From NCBI RefSeq assembly GCF_016463975.1, contig NZ_JAEMNX010000022.1, forward strand, positions 1-64,000: a stretch of DNA of 64,000 nucleotides, given 5' to 3'. A program made the translations under genes and the position numbers. Shown piece by piece: positions 29,706 to 40,034 of this stretch (position 1 is the first letter of the stretch; each line of letters starts with the position of its first letter). Below the pieces are notes generated by a model. That model worked only from the letters and a program-made list of their open reading frames with translations. It was not told where the DNA came from and searched no databases. The DNA comes from Marinomonas transparens (lineage in GTDB: Bacteria > Pseudomonadota > Gammaproteobacteria > Pseudomonadales > Marinomonadaceae).

Positions 29706-31652
29706 ATGTCAGTTACTTCCAAACCTACTTGGGTTTTATGTACTTGGATTACCGCAGTCTTAAGCTTCGTGGTCAGTATCTACGGTCTAGCTAACGTCAT
29801 GCCAGCTATAGGCAACTTTCGACTAGGGCCTTTTCCCTTAGTTCTGTTCCGCTCTACCTTTTTTGCCTTATGTATCATGACAGTCACCTTCAATATGCTG
29901 AGCAAATACCAAAGAGGAGAATTAAGCATTTGGCTAGCAAGTATAAGTACATTCTTCTTATTCACTATGCTTTGGTGTTGCTGGTCTTTCTATCAAATCA
30001 GTATCGCCCTAGATGATGGCATGTTTCTTTTTGGCTCCTATGAAATGTGGACAGCCTTAGTGGCTTCCGCTGGAGCACTCTTTTTCTGCTGGCGTATTTG
30101 GGGCATTCCCGTTGCCTTACTGGGTATCATTGGCATTCTTTACATGGCAACAGGTCAATGGTGGCCTGGCCCATTACAGACAGTGAGCAACGACATACAT
30201 GAAACCCTAGCGCAAAACCTTTTATACAGTTTAGACACGGGCATATTAGGCAGCACCTTTGCCATTGTCATCACTACTGTTTTTCCTTTTATTATTTTAG
30301 GGGCTCTACTCGAAGGTGTGGGCGCTGGCGACTCCATGATCCGCATTGCCTTCCATTGGATGCGAAAAACCGCTGGTGGCCCTGCCCATGCCGCTGTTCT
30401 GTCTTCCGCCTTATTTGGCACTGTGTCAGGCAGCGCAGTAGGAAATGTCGTTGGCACAGGGGTGATCACCATCCCTATGATTAAAAAACGGGGCTTTTCA
30501 CCCAACTTTGCTGGCGCAGTAGAAGCATCAGCCTCAACGGGGGGGCAAATTATGCCGCCCATTATGGGAGCCGCCGCCTTAGTCATGGCAGATTTCATCG
30601 GCATTAGCTACATGACCGTTATTATTGCTGTTCTCGTGCCATCCATTGCTTACTACGGCAGTCTGTTTGCAATGATTGTATTTGAGTCTCGCAAGCTTGG
30701 AATAAAAGCAACGGACAAGGTAGAAGGCGTTGATAAACCTAATCGGCAAGATTACCTAAATCTACTGCTAATTTTTATACCTTTAGTCATCATTGTGGCA
30801 TTACTTCTCTATGGACTATCACCTTCAGGTGCGTCTATCACAGCGCTTGCTTGTCTCATACCTCTCAGCTTGATCAACCCAGATATACGAAAATATCCGC
30901 ACAAATTAATACTCAGCGTCTGCTCAGGCGGCAAAACATTTTCAGGCCTGCTTATGGCAATAGCAGCCGTTAGCATTGTCATTTCTGCTTTATCCGCGAC
31001 CGGTGTACCAGTGAAGTTCAGCGTCTTGCTTGGTAGCATAGCTTCAAGCTCGCTGATGTTTTCACTACTGATTGCCGCCTTCTGTTGCATTATTCTTGGA
31101 ATGGGCATGCCGACACTGCCCGCCTACGTAACAGTCGCAACCATTGCTATACCGGCTATGCAACAACTTGGATTGGCCCCTCTTACCGCGCACATGTTTG
31201 TCTTCTTTATTGCGGTGGGATCAGCGATTACGCCACCCGTTGCCATTGCCGCCTTTGCGGCCGCCAGTATCTCTGGTGGTGGGCCAATTGGTACCTCTTT
31301 TCAAGCGTCAAAAGTCGGCATCATGGTTTTCATTATTCCATTTGCTTTTGCCTTTAACCCACTACTACTAACCGTGAGTCAATCTGGCATAGACTTTGAC
31401 CTTATCAGCTGGCTATGGCTATTACTAAAACTAGCAGTAGGCATCATGCTGACAGCAACAGCCTTAACAGGCTTTCATTCTCACGCATTACGTTTTTACG
31501 AAATTATCGGCAGATTAATCGCTGCCATCATGCTTTTCATTCCAGGACTATTATGGGACCAATTAGGCATCAGTCTAGCCATCCTATTATGGATGGGACA
31601 CCTTCGAATAGATCTTAAATTAATACGCCGTTTAAAAGGAAATCAACTATGA
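29706..31652 (+). CDS. TRAP transporter fused 4TM/12TM permease
   Basis: 648-aa inner-membrane permease combining the small (DctQ-like, first about four spans) and large (DctM-like) TRAP subunits, as usual with TAXI receptors. DctM signatures GTVSGSAVGNVVGTGVITIPMIKKRGF near 240 and EASASTGGQIMPPIMGAAALVMAD near 275 are intact, and GMGMPTLPAYVTVATIAIPAM near 470 marks the second half. Na+-driven uptake expected. Start taken at ATG with GGAGT eight bases before, rather than an upstream TTG. Overlaps the sulfatase start by four bases. Confidence 0.92.
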   Translation: MSVTSKPTWVLCTWITAVLSFVVSIYGLANVMPAIGNFRLGPFPLVLFRSTFFALCIMTVTFNMLSKYQRGELSIWLASISTFFLFTMLWCCWSFYQISIALDDGMFLFGSYEMWTALVASAGALFFCWRIWGIPVALLGIIGILYMATGQWWPGPLQTVSNDIHETLAQNLLYSLDTGILGSTFAIVITTVFPFIILGALLEGVGAGDSMIRIAFHWMRKTAGGPAHAAVLSSALFGTVSGSAVGNVVGTGVITIPMIKKRGFSPNFAGAVEASASTGGQIMPPIMGAAALVMADFIGISYMTVIIAVLVPSIAYYGSLFAMIVFESRKLGIKATDKVEGVDKPNRQDYLNLLLIFIPLVIIVALLLYGLSPSGASITALACLIPLSLINPDIRKYPHKLILSVCSGGKTFSGLLMAIAAVSIVISALSATGVPVKFSVLLGSIASSSLMFSLLIAAFCCIILGMGMPTLPAYVTVATIAIPAMQQLGLAPLTAHMFVFFIAVGSAITPPVAIAAFAAASISGGGPIGTSFQASKVGIMVFIIPFAFAFNPLLLTVSQSGIDFDLISWLWLLLKLAVGIMLTATALTGFHSHALRFYEIIGRLIAAIMLFIPGLLWDQLGISLAILLWMGHLRIDLKLIRRLKGNQL

Positions 31653-32962
31653 CCAATATTATTTACATCGTCGCAGACGACCTTGGCTACGCAGATCTGG
31701 GATGTTACGGCGGTCGCGAAGCGCAATTTGGCAAGGTATCCCCCAACATAGATAAGCTTGCCGAAGACGGCATGATGTTTCTCGAAGGGTACGCGAATTC
31801 CCCCGTTTGCTCGCCAACCCGCTTTGCTCTAATGACCATGGCCTATCAGTACCGGTTACGAGGTGCACTGGAAGAGCCCATCAATAGTAAAAGTAAAGGC
31901 AGCGCAACACTGGGGTTACCGCCTAATATTCCGACACTTCCATCGCAGCTTAAAAAAGCAGGCTATTACACTGGATTAATGGGAAAATGGCACCTTGGTT
32001 ACCCTCCTCACTTTGGCCCTAGAGCCTCTGGTTACGATGAATTCTTTGGCATTATGGCGGGTGGTGTTGACTATTTTTCCCATAAAAGTGGCCGAGGTGA
32101 TCACGATTTATACATCAACGAAGAAGAACATCGAGAAGTCGGTTACTTAACCGATTTAATTTCTGAGCATTCCGTGGAATTTATTAATCGCCGCGCCACA
32201 GAAGCTAAAGATCAACCCTTCTTTTTAAGCATTCATTACACCGCCCCGCACTGGCCATGGGAAACAAGAGATGACGCCCATCTAGCGGATGACATCTCAA
32301 CCTTATTCCATTTAGAGGGTGGCAACATCCATACTTACCGGAAAATGATTCATCATATGGATGAAGGCATAGGGAACATCATGGCAACCCTTGATAAACA
32401 TGGCCTTACAGAAGACACCTTAATTGTTTTTACCAGTGATAATGGCGGCGAACGCTTTTCAGATAATTGGCCCTTGGTCGGTGGTAAAATGGATCTCACC
32501 GAAGGGGGCATACGCGTACCTTGGATAGCCCGCTGGCCTGCCGCTATCAAAAAAGGCACAGTTAGTATGCAACACAGCATGACCATGGACTGGTCGCGTA
32601 CCTTACTTGAGGTGGGTGGTGGTGAAATAGACCCACACTACCCTGTTGATGGCATCTCCTTAATGCCCATTCTAACAGGTGAAACTGAACGCTTCGAAAG
32701 GCCTCTCTACTGGCGCATGAACCACCGTGATCAACGCGCACTACGTGTAGACGACTGGAAGTACCTGAAGGTGGATGAACATGAATACCTTTTTAATATC
32801 ACCAACGATGCCCGCGAGCGAGCAAACCTTGGCAAAAAATACCCAGAAAGGCTCGAAGCAATGCGTAAACAGTGGCTTAACTGGAATGAGACCATCCCCC
32901 CCATTCCGGATGATGCGACCGTCAGCCTAGGTTACAGTGTCGCAGACATGCCGCAACGCTAA
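31649..32962 (+). CDS. type I sulfatase (Cys-type)
   Basis: 437-aa sulfate-ester hydrolase of the alkaline-phosphatase fold. Metal residues sit in VADDLGYADLGCYGG at the N-end; the formylglycine motif is C-S-P-T-R near residue 53. That is Cys-type and so needs a formylglycine-generating enzyme, which is not encoded nearby. MGKWHLGY near 110, HYTAPHWPWETR near 190 and FTSDNGGERF near 265 complete the site. No signal peptide, so it works in the cytoplasm after uptake. The four-base overlap with the TRAP permease ties it to import. Confidence 0.9.
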   Translation: MTNIIYIVADDLGYADLGCYGGREAQFGKVSPNIDKLAEDGMMFLEGYANSPVCSPTRFALMTMAYQYRLRGALEEPINSKSKGSATLGLPPNIPTLPSQLKKAGYYTGLMGKWHLGYPPHFGPRASGYDEFFGIMAGGVDYFSHKSGRGDHDLYINEEEHREVGYLTDLISEHSVEFINRRATEAKDQPFFLSIHYTAPHWPWETRDDAHLADDISTLFHLEGGNIHTYRKMIHHMDEGIGNIMATLDKHGLTEDTLIVFTSDNGGERFSDNWPLVGGKMDLTEGGIRVPWIARWPAAIKKGTVSMQHSMTMDWSRTLLEVGGGEIDPHYPVDGISLMPILTGETERFERPLYWRMNHRDQRALRVDDWKYLKVDEHEYLFNITNDARERANLGKKYPERLEAMRKQWLNWNETIPPIPDDATVSLGYSVADMPQR

Positions 32963-32978
32963 TATCGCCACAGAGGCA

Positions 32979-33009
32979 CTCTATTTTCCATCTATATAGG
33001 GAAATAGAG
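32979..33009. terminator. stem-loop after the sulfatase gene
   Basis: CTCTATTTTCC / GGGAAATAGAG, 11-base arms with one mismatch and a 9-base loop, 16 bases past the stop; no T-run follows, so termination is only probable. Confidence 0.55.
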
Positions 33010-33149
33010 CGCCCTAAATTGCATAAACAACCTCACCAAAACAAAATAACTCCCCCTCAAATAGAAAGGCGGCACTAACTTCTGCTAATATGAGCGACTC
33101 AAACGCTCGGCTTTAGAAGCAGAGTTTCATTTTATATTTGAGGTAATAA

Positions 33150-33761
33150 ATGGCGCTTGTTATTGGTATCACGGGGGTATCCGGCAGTGGTAAAAGCCGA
33201 CTTTGTTCACTACTAGCAGAAGGGCAAGGTGATAAAATCACTGTACTGTGTCAAGACAACTTCTATAATGGCTGTGGCAGCATAGACCCTGATGTTTATA
33301 ACTTTGATGACTTAAGCTCTCTGGACATAGAAAGCTTAACGTTAGCCATTCACAACTGTAAAAACCGCCAACAACCAAATGAAATCCCCGAGTATGATCA
33401 CTCTCAACACAAACGTGTAGGTTATCGTAATCTCGACCCTACTCATGTCGTACTCGTTGAAGGCCACATGATGTTTCAAGATCCAGGGGTTCGAGACGCC
33501 GTAGATTATTTACTATATGTTGATACAGATATGGACATTGCTGTGGTACGTCGCTTGAAAAGAGATATTGCTGAACGTGGGCGTAACGTCAATGAAGTAA
33601 CCAGCCGCTATATGCGCCATGTACGTCAAGCGTCTCTAAAAACCATCGACATACGCGACAAAGCAGATTTTATTATTCCTAATAATAAAAGCTTCACCAA
33701 TGCTGCAAATTTACTTCGCTCTCATATCGACTTCTTATTAAAAGAAAAAGGCGCTAAATAA
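33150..33761 (+). CDS. uridine kinase-like P-loop kinase
   Basis: 203-aa P-loop NTPase with Walker A GVSGSGKSRL near residue 8, a DDLSSLD region and PEYDHSQHKRVGY as in uridine kinases, the LVEGHMMFQDPGVRD Walker B-like strand near 100 and a lid RLKRDIAERGRNVNEV near 130. It probably phosphorylates a nucleoside (uridine/cytidine), but it is shorter than and diverged from Udk, so another small substrate is possible. Confidence 0.8.
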   Translation: MALVIGITGVSGSGKSRLCSLLAEGQGDKITVLCQDNFYNGCGSIDPDVYNFDDLSSLDIESLTLAIHNCKNRQQPNEIPEYDHSQHKRVGYRNLDPTHVVLVEGHMMFQDPGVRDAVDYLLYVDTDMDIAVVRRLKRDIAERGRNVNEVTSRYMRHVRQASLKTIDIRDKADFIIPNNKSFTNAANLLRSHIDFLLKEKGAK

Positions 33762-33771
33762 GCGCCTTTTT
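33745..33771 (+). terminator. terminator overlapping the kinase stop
   Basis: AAAAAGGCGCT / AGCGCCTTTTT, 11-base perfect stem with a 5-base loop; the stop codon lies inside the hairpin. Confidence 0.9.
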
Positions 33772-33797
33772 CATGTCTCTTTCAAATCAATCAAAAA

Positions 33798-34925
33798 TTA
33801 CTTTTTGATATCATCGAAAAATCTTTTTACACCATCAAACCAGCTTTTCTGCTTAGGGGAATGATTCGTTCCTTCTCCCATGCTTTCTGCTAGTTCAGTA
33901 AACAGCTCTTTTTGGCGAGCCGTCAAATGCACTGGTGTTTCAATAACCACTTTACAAATCAAGTCGCCCACAGGGCCGCCACGCACAGGCTTTACGCCTT
34001 TATTACGCAAGCGGAACAGTTTTCCTGTCTGGCACTCAGCTGTCACCTTCAAACGTACACGACCATCTAGTGTCGGCACATCAATATCACCACCTAAGGC
34101 AGCAGTAGTAAAGCTGATTGGCACTTCACAGTATAAGTTCGCCCCATCACGCTCAAAGATATTGTGAGGTTTTACAGACACTTGTACAAACAAGTCACCA
34201 GATGGCCCACCTTGAGCTCCAGCTTCACCTTCACCAGACAAACGAATACGGTCACCCGTATCCACACCGGCTGGAATCTTAACGGAAAGTGTCTTGTATT
34301 CTTGGGTGCGGCCTTGTCCATGACAGTCATTACAAGGGTCACTGATAACTTGCCCAGCACCATGACAATGAGGACAAGTTTGCTGAACCGAGAAAAAGCC
34401 TTGTGAAACTCGAACTTGACCTTGTCCCTGACAAGTTTGACAAGTTACTGGCTTAGTACCTTTTTTAGCGCCTGAACCATCACAGGTTTTACAATTAACC
34501 AAACTTGGAATGCGAATTTTTTCATCGCAACCCCAAACAGCCTGTTCTAAATCAAGCTCCAAGGTATAACGTAAATCGGAACCACGACGAGTACGGCTTT
34601 GACCGCCGCCACCGCCACCTCCAAAAATATCACCAAACACATCGCCAAAAATGTCACTAAAGCCGCCGGCTCCGCCACCACCACCGTAACCCTGCTGGCC
34701 GTTAACACCTTCATGACCAAATCGATCGTAGGCTTCACGCTTTTCATCAGACGATAAAATCTCATACGCCTCAGCAAGCTCTTTAAATTTTTCAAGCGCT
34801 TCCGGATTATCTGGGTTTTTATCTGGGTGATACTTATTTGCTAGGGAGCGATAAGCCTTTTTGATCTCTTTCTTATCCGCACCTTTGGCAACACCAAGAA
34901 CGTCGTAACAGTCTCTTTTACTCAT
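33798..34925 (-). CDS. dnaJ: chaperone DnaJ
   Basis: Hsp40 co-chaperone stimulating DnaK ATPase. 375 aa from [13 protein letters not shown], with AGGA nine bases upstream. J domain 1-70 with HPD (YHPDKNPDN), Gly-rich linker about 73-115, and four CxxCxGxG zinc motifs about 145-205 ([32 protein letters not shown]). The C-terminal client-binding domains and dimerisation tail are complete. Last gene of grpE-dnaK-dnaJ, with 166 bp from dnaK containing two hairpins. Confidence 0.97.
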   Translation of the reverse strand: MSKRDCYDVLGVAKGADKKEIKKAYRSLANKYHPDKNPDNPEALEKFKELAEAYEILSSDEKREAYDRFGHEGVNGQQGYGGGGGAGGFSDIFGDVFGDIFGGGGGGGQSRTRRGSDLRYTLELDLEQAVWGCDEKIRIPSLVNCKTCDGSGAKKGTKPVTCQTCQGQGQVRVSQGFFSVQQTCPHCHGAGQVISDPCNDCHGQGRTQEYKTLSVKIPAGVDTGDRIRLSGEGEAGAQGGPSGDLFVQVSVKPHNIFERDGANLYCEVPISFTTAALGGDIDVPTLDGRVRLKVTAECQTGKLFRLRNKGVKPVRGGPVGDLICKVVIETPVHLTARQKELFTELAESMGEGTNHSPKQKSWFDGVKRFFDDIKK

Positions 34926-35022
34926 TGCAGGCATTCCTGAATTAAGAAGTCTGAAGTTTAAAAATCAGAGTCATAAAATCTTTTGTAATTGCCACTATTC
35001 TGTTGGTTTTATACATAGCAAA

Positions 35023-35097
35023 ACACGGTCCTAAAACCGTGTCCGCAATACCAACCCTTAACATTAGGGCGACGAAAATAAGCCTTACGGCTTATTT
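35023..35097 (-). terminator. two hairpins in the dnaK-dnaJ gap
   Basis: AAATAAGCC / GGCTTATTT (35076-35097, overlapping the dnaK stop) is followed leftward by TTTTC, and ACACGGT / ACCGTGT (35023-35042) is followed by TTTT. They probably attenuate transcription between dnaK and dnaJ, setting a lower DnaJ level. Confidence 0.65.
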
Positions 35098-37011
35098 TTT
35101 ATCGTCTTTTACTTCTTCGAACTCTGCATCTACCGCATCATCTTGAGCTGCACCAGAAGTCGCTTCTTCAGCACCCGCCGCACCTGCTGCTTCCGCCTCT
35201 GCATACATTTTCTGAGCTAAAGAACCAGACGCTTGAGTCAACGCATTGGTTTTCTCTTCAATCTGCTCTTTATCATTTGATGTTAATGCTTCTTCAAGTT
35301 CAGTAATCGCTGTTTCAATGGCGGTTTTTTCTTCTTCTGTGGCTTTATCGCCAGCGTCAGTCAAGGTTTTACGAGTTGCATGAATCATACCGTCAGCCGT
35401 GTTACGAACTTGTACAAGCTCTTCAAACTTACGGTCTTCTTCAGCATTCGCTTCCGCATCCTGAACCATTTTTTCAACTTCTTCATCACTCAAACCAGAA
35501 GAGGCTTTGATGACGATAGATTGTTCTTTACCTGTCGCCTTGTCTTTCGCAGACACACTCAAGATACCATTGGCATCAATGTCGAAGCTTACTTCGATTT
35601 GTGGCACACCACGTGGAGCAGGTGGAATTTCAGCTAAATCGAAACGACCTAGAGATTTATTCTGAGACGCCTGTTTACGCTCACCCTGTACAGCATGGAT
35701 AGTAACCGCACTTTGGTTATCTTCTGCTGTAGAGAAAGTTTGCGACTTTTTAGTAGGAATAGTCGTGTTTTTCTCGATCAAAGGTGTCATAACGCCACCC
35801 ATAGTCTCAATACCTAAAGACAGTGGCGTCACGTCTAGAAGAAGAACATCTTTTACATCACCAGCAAGTACCGCACCTTGGATAGAAGCACCAATCGCAA
35901 CCGCTTCATCTGGGTTAACGTCTTTACGAGGCTCTTTACCAAAGAATTCAGACACTTTCGCTTGAACAAGTGGCATACGAGTCTGACCACCAACCAAGAT
36001 AACCTCATCAATATCAGAAGCAGAAAGGTCTGCATCTTTCAACGCTTGACGACAAGGCGCTAAAGAGTTGACAACAAGCTCTTCTACCAAAGACTCCAAC
36101 TTAGAACGAGTCAATTTGACGTTCAAATGTTTAGGGCCAGAAGCATCGGCTGTAATATAAGGAAGGTTAACTTCTGTTTGCGAAGAAGAAGACAACTCAA
36201 CTTTTGCTTTTTCGCCCGCTTCTTTAAGGCGCTGTAACGCTAAAGGATCACTATGTAGATCAATACCAGTGTCTTTCTTAAACTCTGCCGCTAAGAATTC
36301 GATAACACGCATATCGAAATCTTCACCACCTAGGAAAGTATCACCGTTAGTAGACAATACTTCGAATTGCTTCTCACCATCTACATCCGCAATTTCAATG
36401 ATAGAGATATCGAACGTACCACCACCAAGGTCATAAACCGCAATAGTAGAATCACCCGCATTTTTATCTAGACCGTAAGCCAAAGCCGCTGCAGTTGGTT
36501 CGTTGATAATACGTTTAACTTCTAGGCCAGCAATTTTACCAGCATCTTTCGTTGCTTGACGCTGAGAATCATTGAAGTAAGCAGGCACAGTGATAACCGC
36601 TTCAGTTACTGTTTCACCTAAGAAGTCTTCTGCTGTTTTCTTCATTTTTTTCAGAATTTCAGCAGATACCTGCGGTGGAGCTTTCTTGTCGCCTTTTACT
36701 TCTACCCAAGCATCGCCATTCTCAGCGCCTACAATTTTGTATGGCACCATAGAAATGTCTTTCTGAACCACATCGTCTTTAAAGCGACGACCAATCAAAC
36801 GCTTAACCGCAAAAATTGTATTGTTTGGGTTAGTAACTGCTTGACGCTTAGCAGACTGACCTACCAAAATTTCGCCATCGTCTGTGTAAGCAACGATGGA
36901 TGGTGTGGTGCGATCGCCTTCAGCGTTTTCGATTACACGTGCTTTTTCGCCGTCTAAAACAGCAACACAAGAGTTCGTTGTACCTAAGTCAATACCAATG
37001 ATTTTACCCAT
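35092..37011 (-). CDS. dnaK: chaperone DnaK (Hsp70)
   Basis: Hsp70 chaperone, 639 aa from [18 protein letters not shown] (GGAG nine bases before). The ATPase domain to about 385 holds the phosphate-1 motif, [13 protein letters not shown] and VGGQTRMP. The [11 protein letters not shown] linker follows, then the substrate-binding domain and helical lid, ending in [12 protein letters not shown], the usual acidic tail that binds co-chaperones. Heat-shock control is visible from the sigma-32-type promoter upstream. Confidence 0.98.
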   Translation of the reverse strand: MGKIIGIDLGTTNSCVAVLDGEKARVIENAEGDRTTPSIVAYTDDGEILVGQSAKRQAVTNPNNTIFAVKRLIGRRFKDDVVQKDISMVPYKIVGAENGDAWVEVKGDKKAPPQVSAEILKKMKKTAEDFLGETVTEAVITVPAYFNDSQRQATKDAGKIAGLEVKRIINEPTAAALAYGLDKNAGDSTIAVYDLGGGTFDISIIEIADVDGEKQFEVLSTNGDTFLGGEDFDMRVIEFLAAEFKKDTGIDLHSDPLALQRLKEAGEKAKVELSSSSQTEVNLPYITADASGPKHLNVKLTRSKLESLVEELVVNSLAPCRQALKDADLSASDIDEVILVGGQTRMPLVQAKVSEFFGKEPRKDVNPDEAVAIGASIQGAVLAGDVKDVLLLDVTPLSLGIETMGGVMTPLIEKNTTIPTKKSQTFSTAEDNQSAVTIHAVQGERKQASQNKSLGRFDLAEIPPAPRGVPQIEVSFDIDANGILSVSAKDKATGKEQSIVIKASSGLSDEEVEKMVQDAEANAEEDRKFEELVQVRNTADGMIHATRKTLTDAGDKATEEEKTAIETAITELEEALTSNDKEQIEEKTNALTQASGSLAQKMYAEAEAAGAAGAEEATSGAAQDDAVDAEFEEVKDDKK

Positions 37012-37054
37012 GGTGTTCATCTCCAATAATTCGTTTGTAATATTGATAGTTCTG

Positions 37055-37083
37055 TATTTGGGTACGCTTTAAAACTTTTCAAG
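37055..37083 (-). promoter_or_regulatory. sigma-32 type promoter for dnaK
   Basis: CTTGAAA, 13-base spacer, ACCCAAATA on the minus strand, 44 bp before the dnaK start; the -35 is a perfect heat-shock match and the -10 is partial. Confidence 0.7.
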
Positions 37084-37112
37084 CGCCCAGTGTCAAAAAA
37101 ATGACAGGTTAT

Positions 37113-37679
37113 TTAAGCCGCACTTGAAACGACTACCATTGCTGGGCGTAATAAGCGGCCGTGGAGCGTATAACCTTTTTGAATTACGTCCATGACAGTG
37201 TTCGGTTCCAACTCGGGATTCGGCACCATAGTCATAGCTTGATGTAATTCAGGGTTAAAAGGTTCACCATGTGGATCAACGACTTTCACCTCAAAACGAG
37301 ACAGCGTTTCAAGCAAATCTTTCAGCGTAAGTTCAACACCTTCACGAACAAGATCTGGCTCGTCCGTTGCAGGAGTAGAGGTCAAAGCACGCTCAAGGTT
37401 GTCCGCGACGCTAACCACTGATTTAGCAAACTTTTCTAAACCAAATTTATGCGCCTTTTCGACATCTTGCTCAGCACGACGACGTACATTTTGAGCATCG
37501 GCTTGGGCACGAAGTGCAGCTTCTTTATAGTGAGCCACCTCCTCTAGTGCTTTTGCAAGCTCATCATTTTCAGGCTCTGCTTCTAGTAGCTCTGCTTCAG
37601 GCTCTAAAAGTTCTTCCACTGCTTCGCTTTTCAAATCTTGCTCCGCTTCTTGATTAGGATTTTTTTGCTGATCACTCAT
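37113..37679 (-). CDS. grpE: nucleotide exchange factor GrpE
   Basis: 188-aa dimeric co-chaperone that releases ADP from DnaK. Start at [10 protein letters not shown], with GGAG eight bases upstream. Acidic N-terminal tail, long coiled coil about 40-95 ([20 protein letters not shown]), and the beta-domain motif [12 protein letters not shown] and [20 protein letters not shown] at the end, the family signature. First gene of the chaperone operon and divergent from recN. Confidence 0.97.
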   Translation of the reverse strand: MSDQQKNPNQEAEQDLKSEAVEELLEPEAELLEAEPENDELAKALEEVAHYKEAALRAQADAQNVRRRAEQDVEKAHKFGLEKFAKSVVSVADNLERALTSTPATDEPDLVREGVELTLKDLLETLSRFEVKVVDPHGEPFNPELHQAMTMVPNPELEPNTVMDVIQKGYTLHGRLLRPAMVVVSSAA

Positions 37680-37724
37680 TTCTTTAACTCCAAATAACAG
37701 AAACAATTCTTCCTCTGTGCTGGG

Positions 37725-37753
37725 TATATGGGGACAGCTTTTTTCCTTTCAAC
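37725..37753 (-). promoter_or_regulatory. sigma-32 promoter for grpE
   Basis: GTTGAAA, 13-base spacer, CCCCATATA on the minus strand: nearly perfect heat-shock consensus with ideal spacing, 46 bp before the grpE start. Confidence 0.85.
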
Positions 37754-37799
37754 AGCAAAACCTCATAAATTTAAAGGGAATTAATTTTCAACAGAGTAC

Positions 37800-37838
37800 T
37801 TGTCAAAAAACAACCAAATACTGTATAAATAACCATAT
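37800..37838 (+). promoter_or_regulatory. recN promoter with LexA-type box
   Basis: TTGTCA (-35), 18-base spacer, TATAAA (-10). Overlapping the -10 is TACTGTATAAATAACCAT, a LexA-box-like sequence (CTG-N10-CAT instead of CAG). This fits SOS control of recN as in other gammaproteobacteria. Confidence 0.65.
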
Positions 37839-37866
37839 AAATAACTTCTCTTTTGTGGAGCACCCT

Positions 37867-39537
37867 ATGCTGAACAGCATCGCCATTTCCAACTTTGCTA
37901 TTGTCGAGTCTTTAGAACTTGAATTCAAAAAAGGCATGACAGTAATTTCAGGGGAAACAGGAGCTGGAAAATCCATCATGGTCGACGCCCTTTCCCTATG
38001 TTTAGGTGGACGAACCGATGCAGCAGTAGTACGACATGGCGAAAACAAGGCCGATATCAGCGCCAGTTTTGACATCCAAAGCTACCCTCATGTCTACCAA
38101 TGGCTTGAAGAAAGAGACTTAGAAAACGAGCAACACTGTATTTTACGTCGCGTCATCAGCAAAGAAGGCCGCTCCAAGGCTTACATTAATGGTCGCCCTT
38201 GCACCCTTGGTGACCTAAAAGATGTGGGTAGTCACCTAGTCGACATCCACGGTCAACACGAACATCAGTCCTTATTAAAGAAAAGCGCCCAAAGACAACA
38301 ACTGGACGAATACGGCAAACTCACCGAATTAAGCAAAAAAGTAAACCAACAATACAATGTTTGGCGACAACTCAAAGATGACCTTGCTGTTCAGCAGAAC
38401 CGCTCATCTGAACAGGACGCAAAAATTCAGCTATTGTCTTACCAGTCTCAAGAATTAGAAAAACTCGACCTAAAAGAAGGCGAAATAGAAGCACTAGAAA
38501 ACGAGCAAGCATTTCTCTCCAATATTGCCGATTCACAATTTAAAGCTTATCAAGCAAGTAATATCTTAATAGATAGCGACGAAGGCAACATTTGCTCTCT
38601 ATTGAACCAAGCACTCAGCAGCGCTAGCCAAATTAACCCCGCAACCAAAGAACTAGAAAGCGCGCTAGAAATGATGAATATCGCTCTGATTCAAGCACAA
38701 GAAGCCGCAGACAGCTTACACCACTATCAAGACACACTAGAACAAAACCCGGAGCGTCTAACAGAAATTGAGCGCCGTCTTTCTGATATCTATGAAACAG
38801 CCCGTCGCCACAGACAACTGCCTGAAGCCCTCATCATGCTGCGTGAAAGCGTCAACACAGAACTGGCCGCCTTACAAGGTAGCGAAGAAAGCATCGATGT
38901 ATTAAAAGAAAAAGAAGAACAAGCTTACGAAAGCCTCACTGCCCTTGCGACCACACTGACAGAAAAACGCATGACAACAAAAGATGAGCTAGCCAAGCAG
39001 GTAGAAGAACAAATCCATGGTTTAGGCATGCCACATGCGCGTTTCTTGATTCACTGTCAGCCGCTTAATCAAGTTACAGCTAATGGCTTTGAAGAAATCG
39101 AATACATGATCGCCTCCAACCCAGGCCAACCACCACAACCGCTGCGAAAAGTCGCCTCTGGTGGTGAATTATCTCGTATCAGTCTCGGCATCCAAGTGGT
39201 AACAGCTCACACTTCGACTATTCCAACATTGGTATTTGATGAGGTTGATGTGGGAATTAGTGGCGGTGTCGCCGAAGTTGTGGGGCGCATGCTGCGTTCT
39301 GTTGGGGCGCGCGGACAAGTTTTTTGTGTGACTCACCTAGCGCAAGTGGCCGCTCAGGGTAATCAACACCTTAGAGTTAGCAAGCAAGTAAAAGACAAAG
39401 CAACGTCTTCTCAAGTAGCACAATTGAAAGACAATGAACGAACACAAGAAATTGCGCGTTTATTGGGCGGATTGGAACTCACCGAGCAAACCCTAGCGCA
39501 CGCTAGAGAGATGCTTGGCAATGTTCAACTACAATAA
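37867..39537 (+). CDS. recN: DNA repair protein RecN
   Basis: SMC-like ATPase acting in double-strand-break repair. 556 aa from the ATG that begins MLNSIAISNFAIVE, with GGAG six bases before. Walker A GETGAGKSIM near residue 34, a long coiled-coil middle (about 155-370) and the ABC signature ASGGELSRIS near 435. Walker B TLVFDEVDVGISG is near 456, and the C-terminal FCVTHLAQVAAQ follows. Divergent from grpE. Confidence 0.96.
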   Translation: MLNSIAISNFAIVESLELEFKKGMTVISGETGAGKSIMVDALSLCLGGRTDAAVVRHGENKADISASFDIQSYPHVYQWLEERDLENEQHCILRRVISKEGRSKAYINGRPCTLGDLKDVGSHLVDIHGQHEHQSLLKKSAQRQQLDEYGKLTELSKKVNQQYNVWRQLKDDLAVQQNRSSEQDAKIQLLSYQSQELEKLDLKEGEIEALENEQAFLSNIADSQFKAYQASNILIDSDEGNICSLLNQALSSASQINPATKELESALEMMNIALIQAQEAADSLHHYQDTLEQNPERLTEIERRLSDIYETARRHRQLPEALIMLRESVNTELAALQGSEESIDVLKEKEEQAYESLTALATTLTEKRMTTKDELAKQVEEQIHGLGMPHARFLIHCQPLNQVTANGFEEIEYMIASNPGQPPQPLRKVASGGELSRISLGIQVVTAHTSTIPTLVFDEVDVGISGGVAEVVGRMLRSVGARGQVFCVTHLAQVAAQGNQHLRVSKQVKDKATSSQVAQLKDNERTQEIARLLGGLELTEQTLAHAREMLGNVQLQ

Positions 39538-39599
39538 ACACAGGCTTAAGCTCTGCAACTTAGGCCTGAGTCATTGCAACTAACGACTAAAAAATGAGT

Positions 39600-40010
39600 T
39601 TATTTTTTCTTCGGGCGTACATACATAATCAGACTATGGTCTTCAATATCATAACCATACTCTTCAGCGATCTCATGTTGCCGCTTCTCAATTACTGGAT
39701 CAACAAATTCAATAACCTTGCCAGTTTCTAGGCAAATCATATGATCGTGATGATCCCCTTTCGCCAATTCAAAAACTGCAGTCCCTGCATCAAAATGATG
39801 ACGCTGTACCAAACCTGCGGTTTCAAACTGAGTCAAAACACGATAAACCGTTGCCAAGCCAACATCTTCACCTTGATCAAGCAAAGTACGATATACATCA
39901 TCGGCACTCAAATGGTGCTCACCCGCACCTTCAAGGATTTGCAAAATCTTTACTCGCGGCAAGGTTACTTTGAGTCCCGCTTTCTTTAATTCTTGATTTT
40001 CACTGGTCAT
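39600..40010 (-). CDS. fur: ferric uptake regulator
   Basis: 136-aa iron-responsive repressor. N-terminal winged HTH (KKAGLKVTLPRVKILQ; DVGLATVYRVLTQFE near 50), then the metal-binding region HHFD, GDHHDHMICLETGKVIEF near 88-100. It lacks the CxxC zinc pair seen in some Fur proteins (only one Cys at the DHMIC site). Divergent from bamE, as is usual in gammaproteobacteria, with a possible autoregulatory site between. Confidence 0.95.
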   Translation of the reverse strand: MTSENQELKKAGLKVTLPRVKILQILEGAGEHHLSADDVYRTLLDQGEDVGLATVYRVLTQFETAGLVQRHHFDAGTAVFELAKGDHHDHMICLETGKVIEFVDPVIEKRQHEIAEEYGYDIEDHSLIMYVRPKKK

Positions 40011-40034
40011 GAGTCATTCTCTATTCGATCTTGT

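Noticed and set aside
30155..30604. Antisense open frame in the TRAP permease
   Set aside because: No ribosome site and no recognisable protein; shadow of the permease gene.
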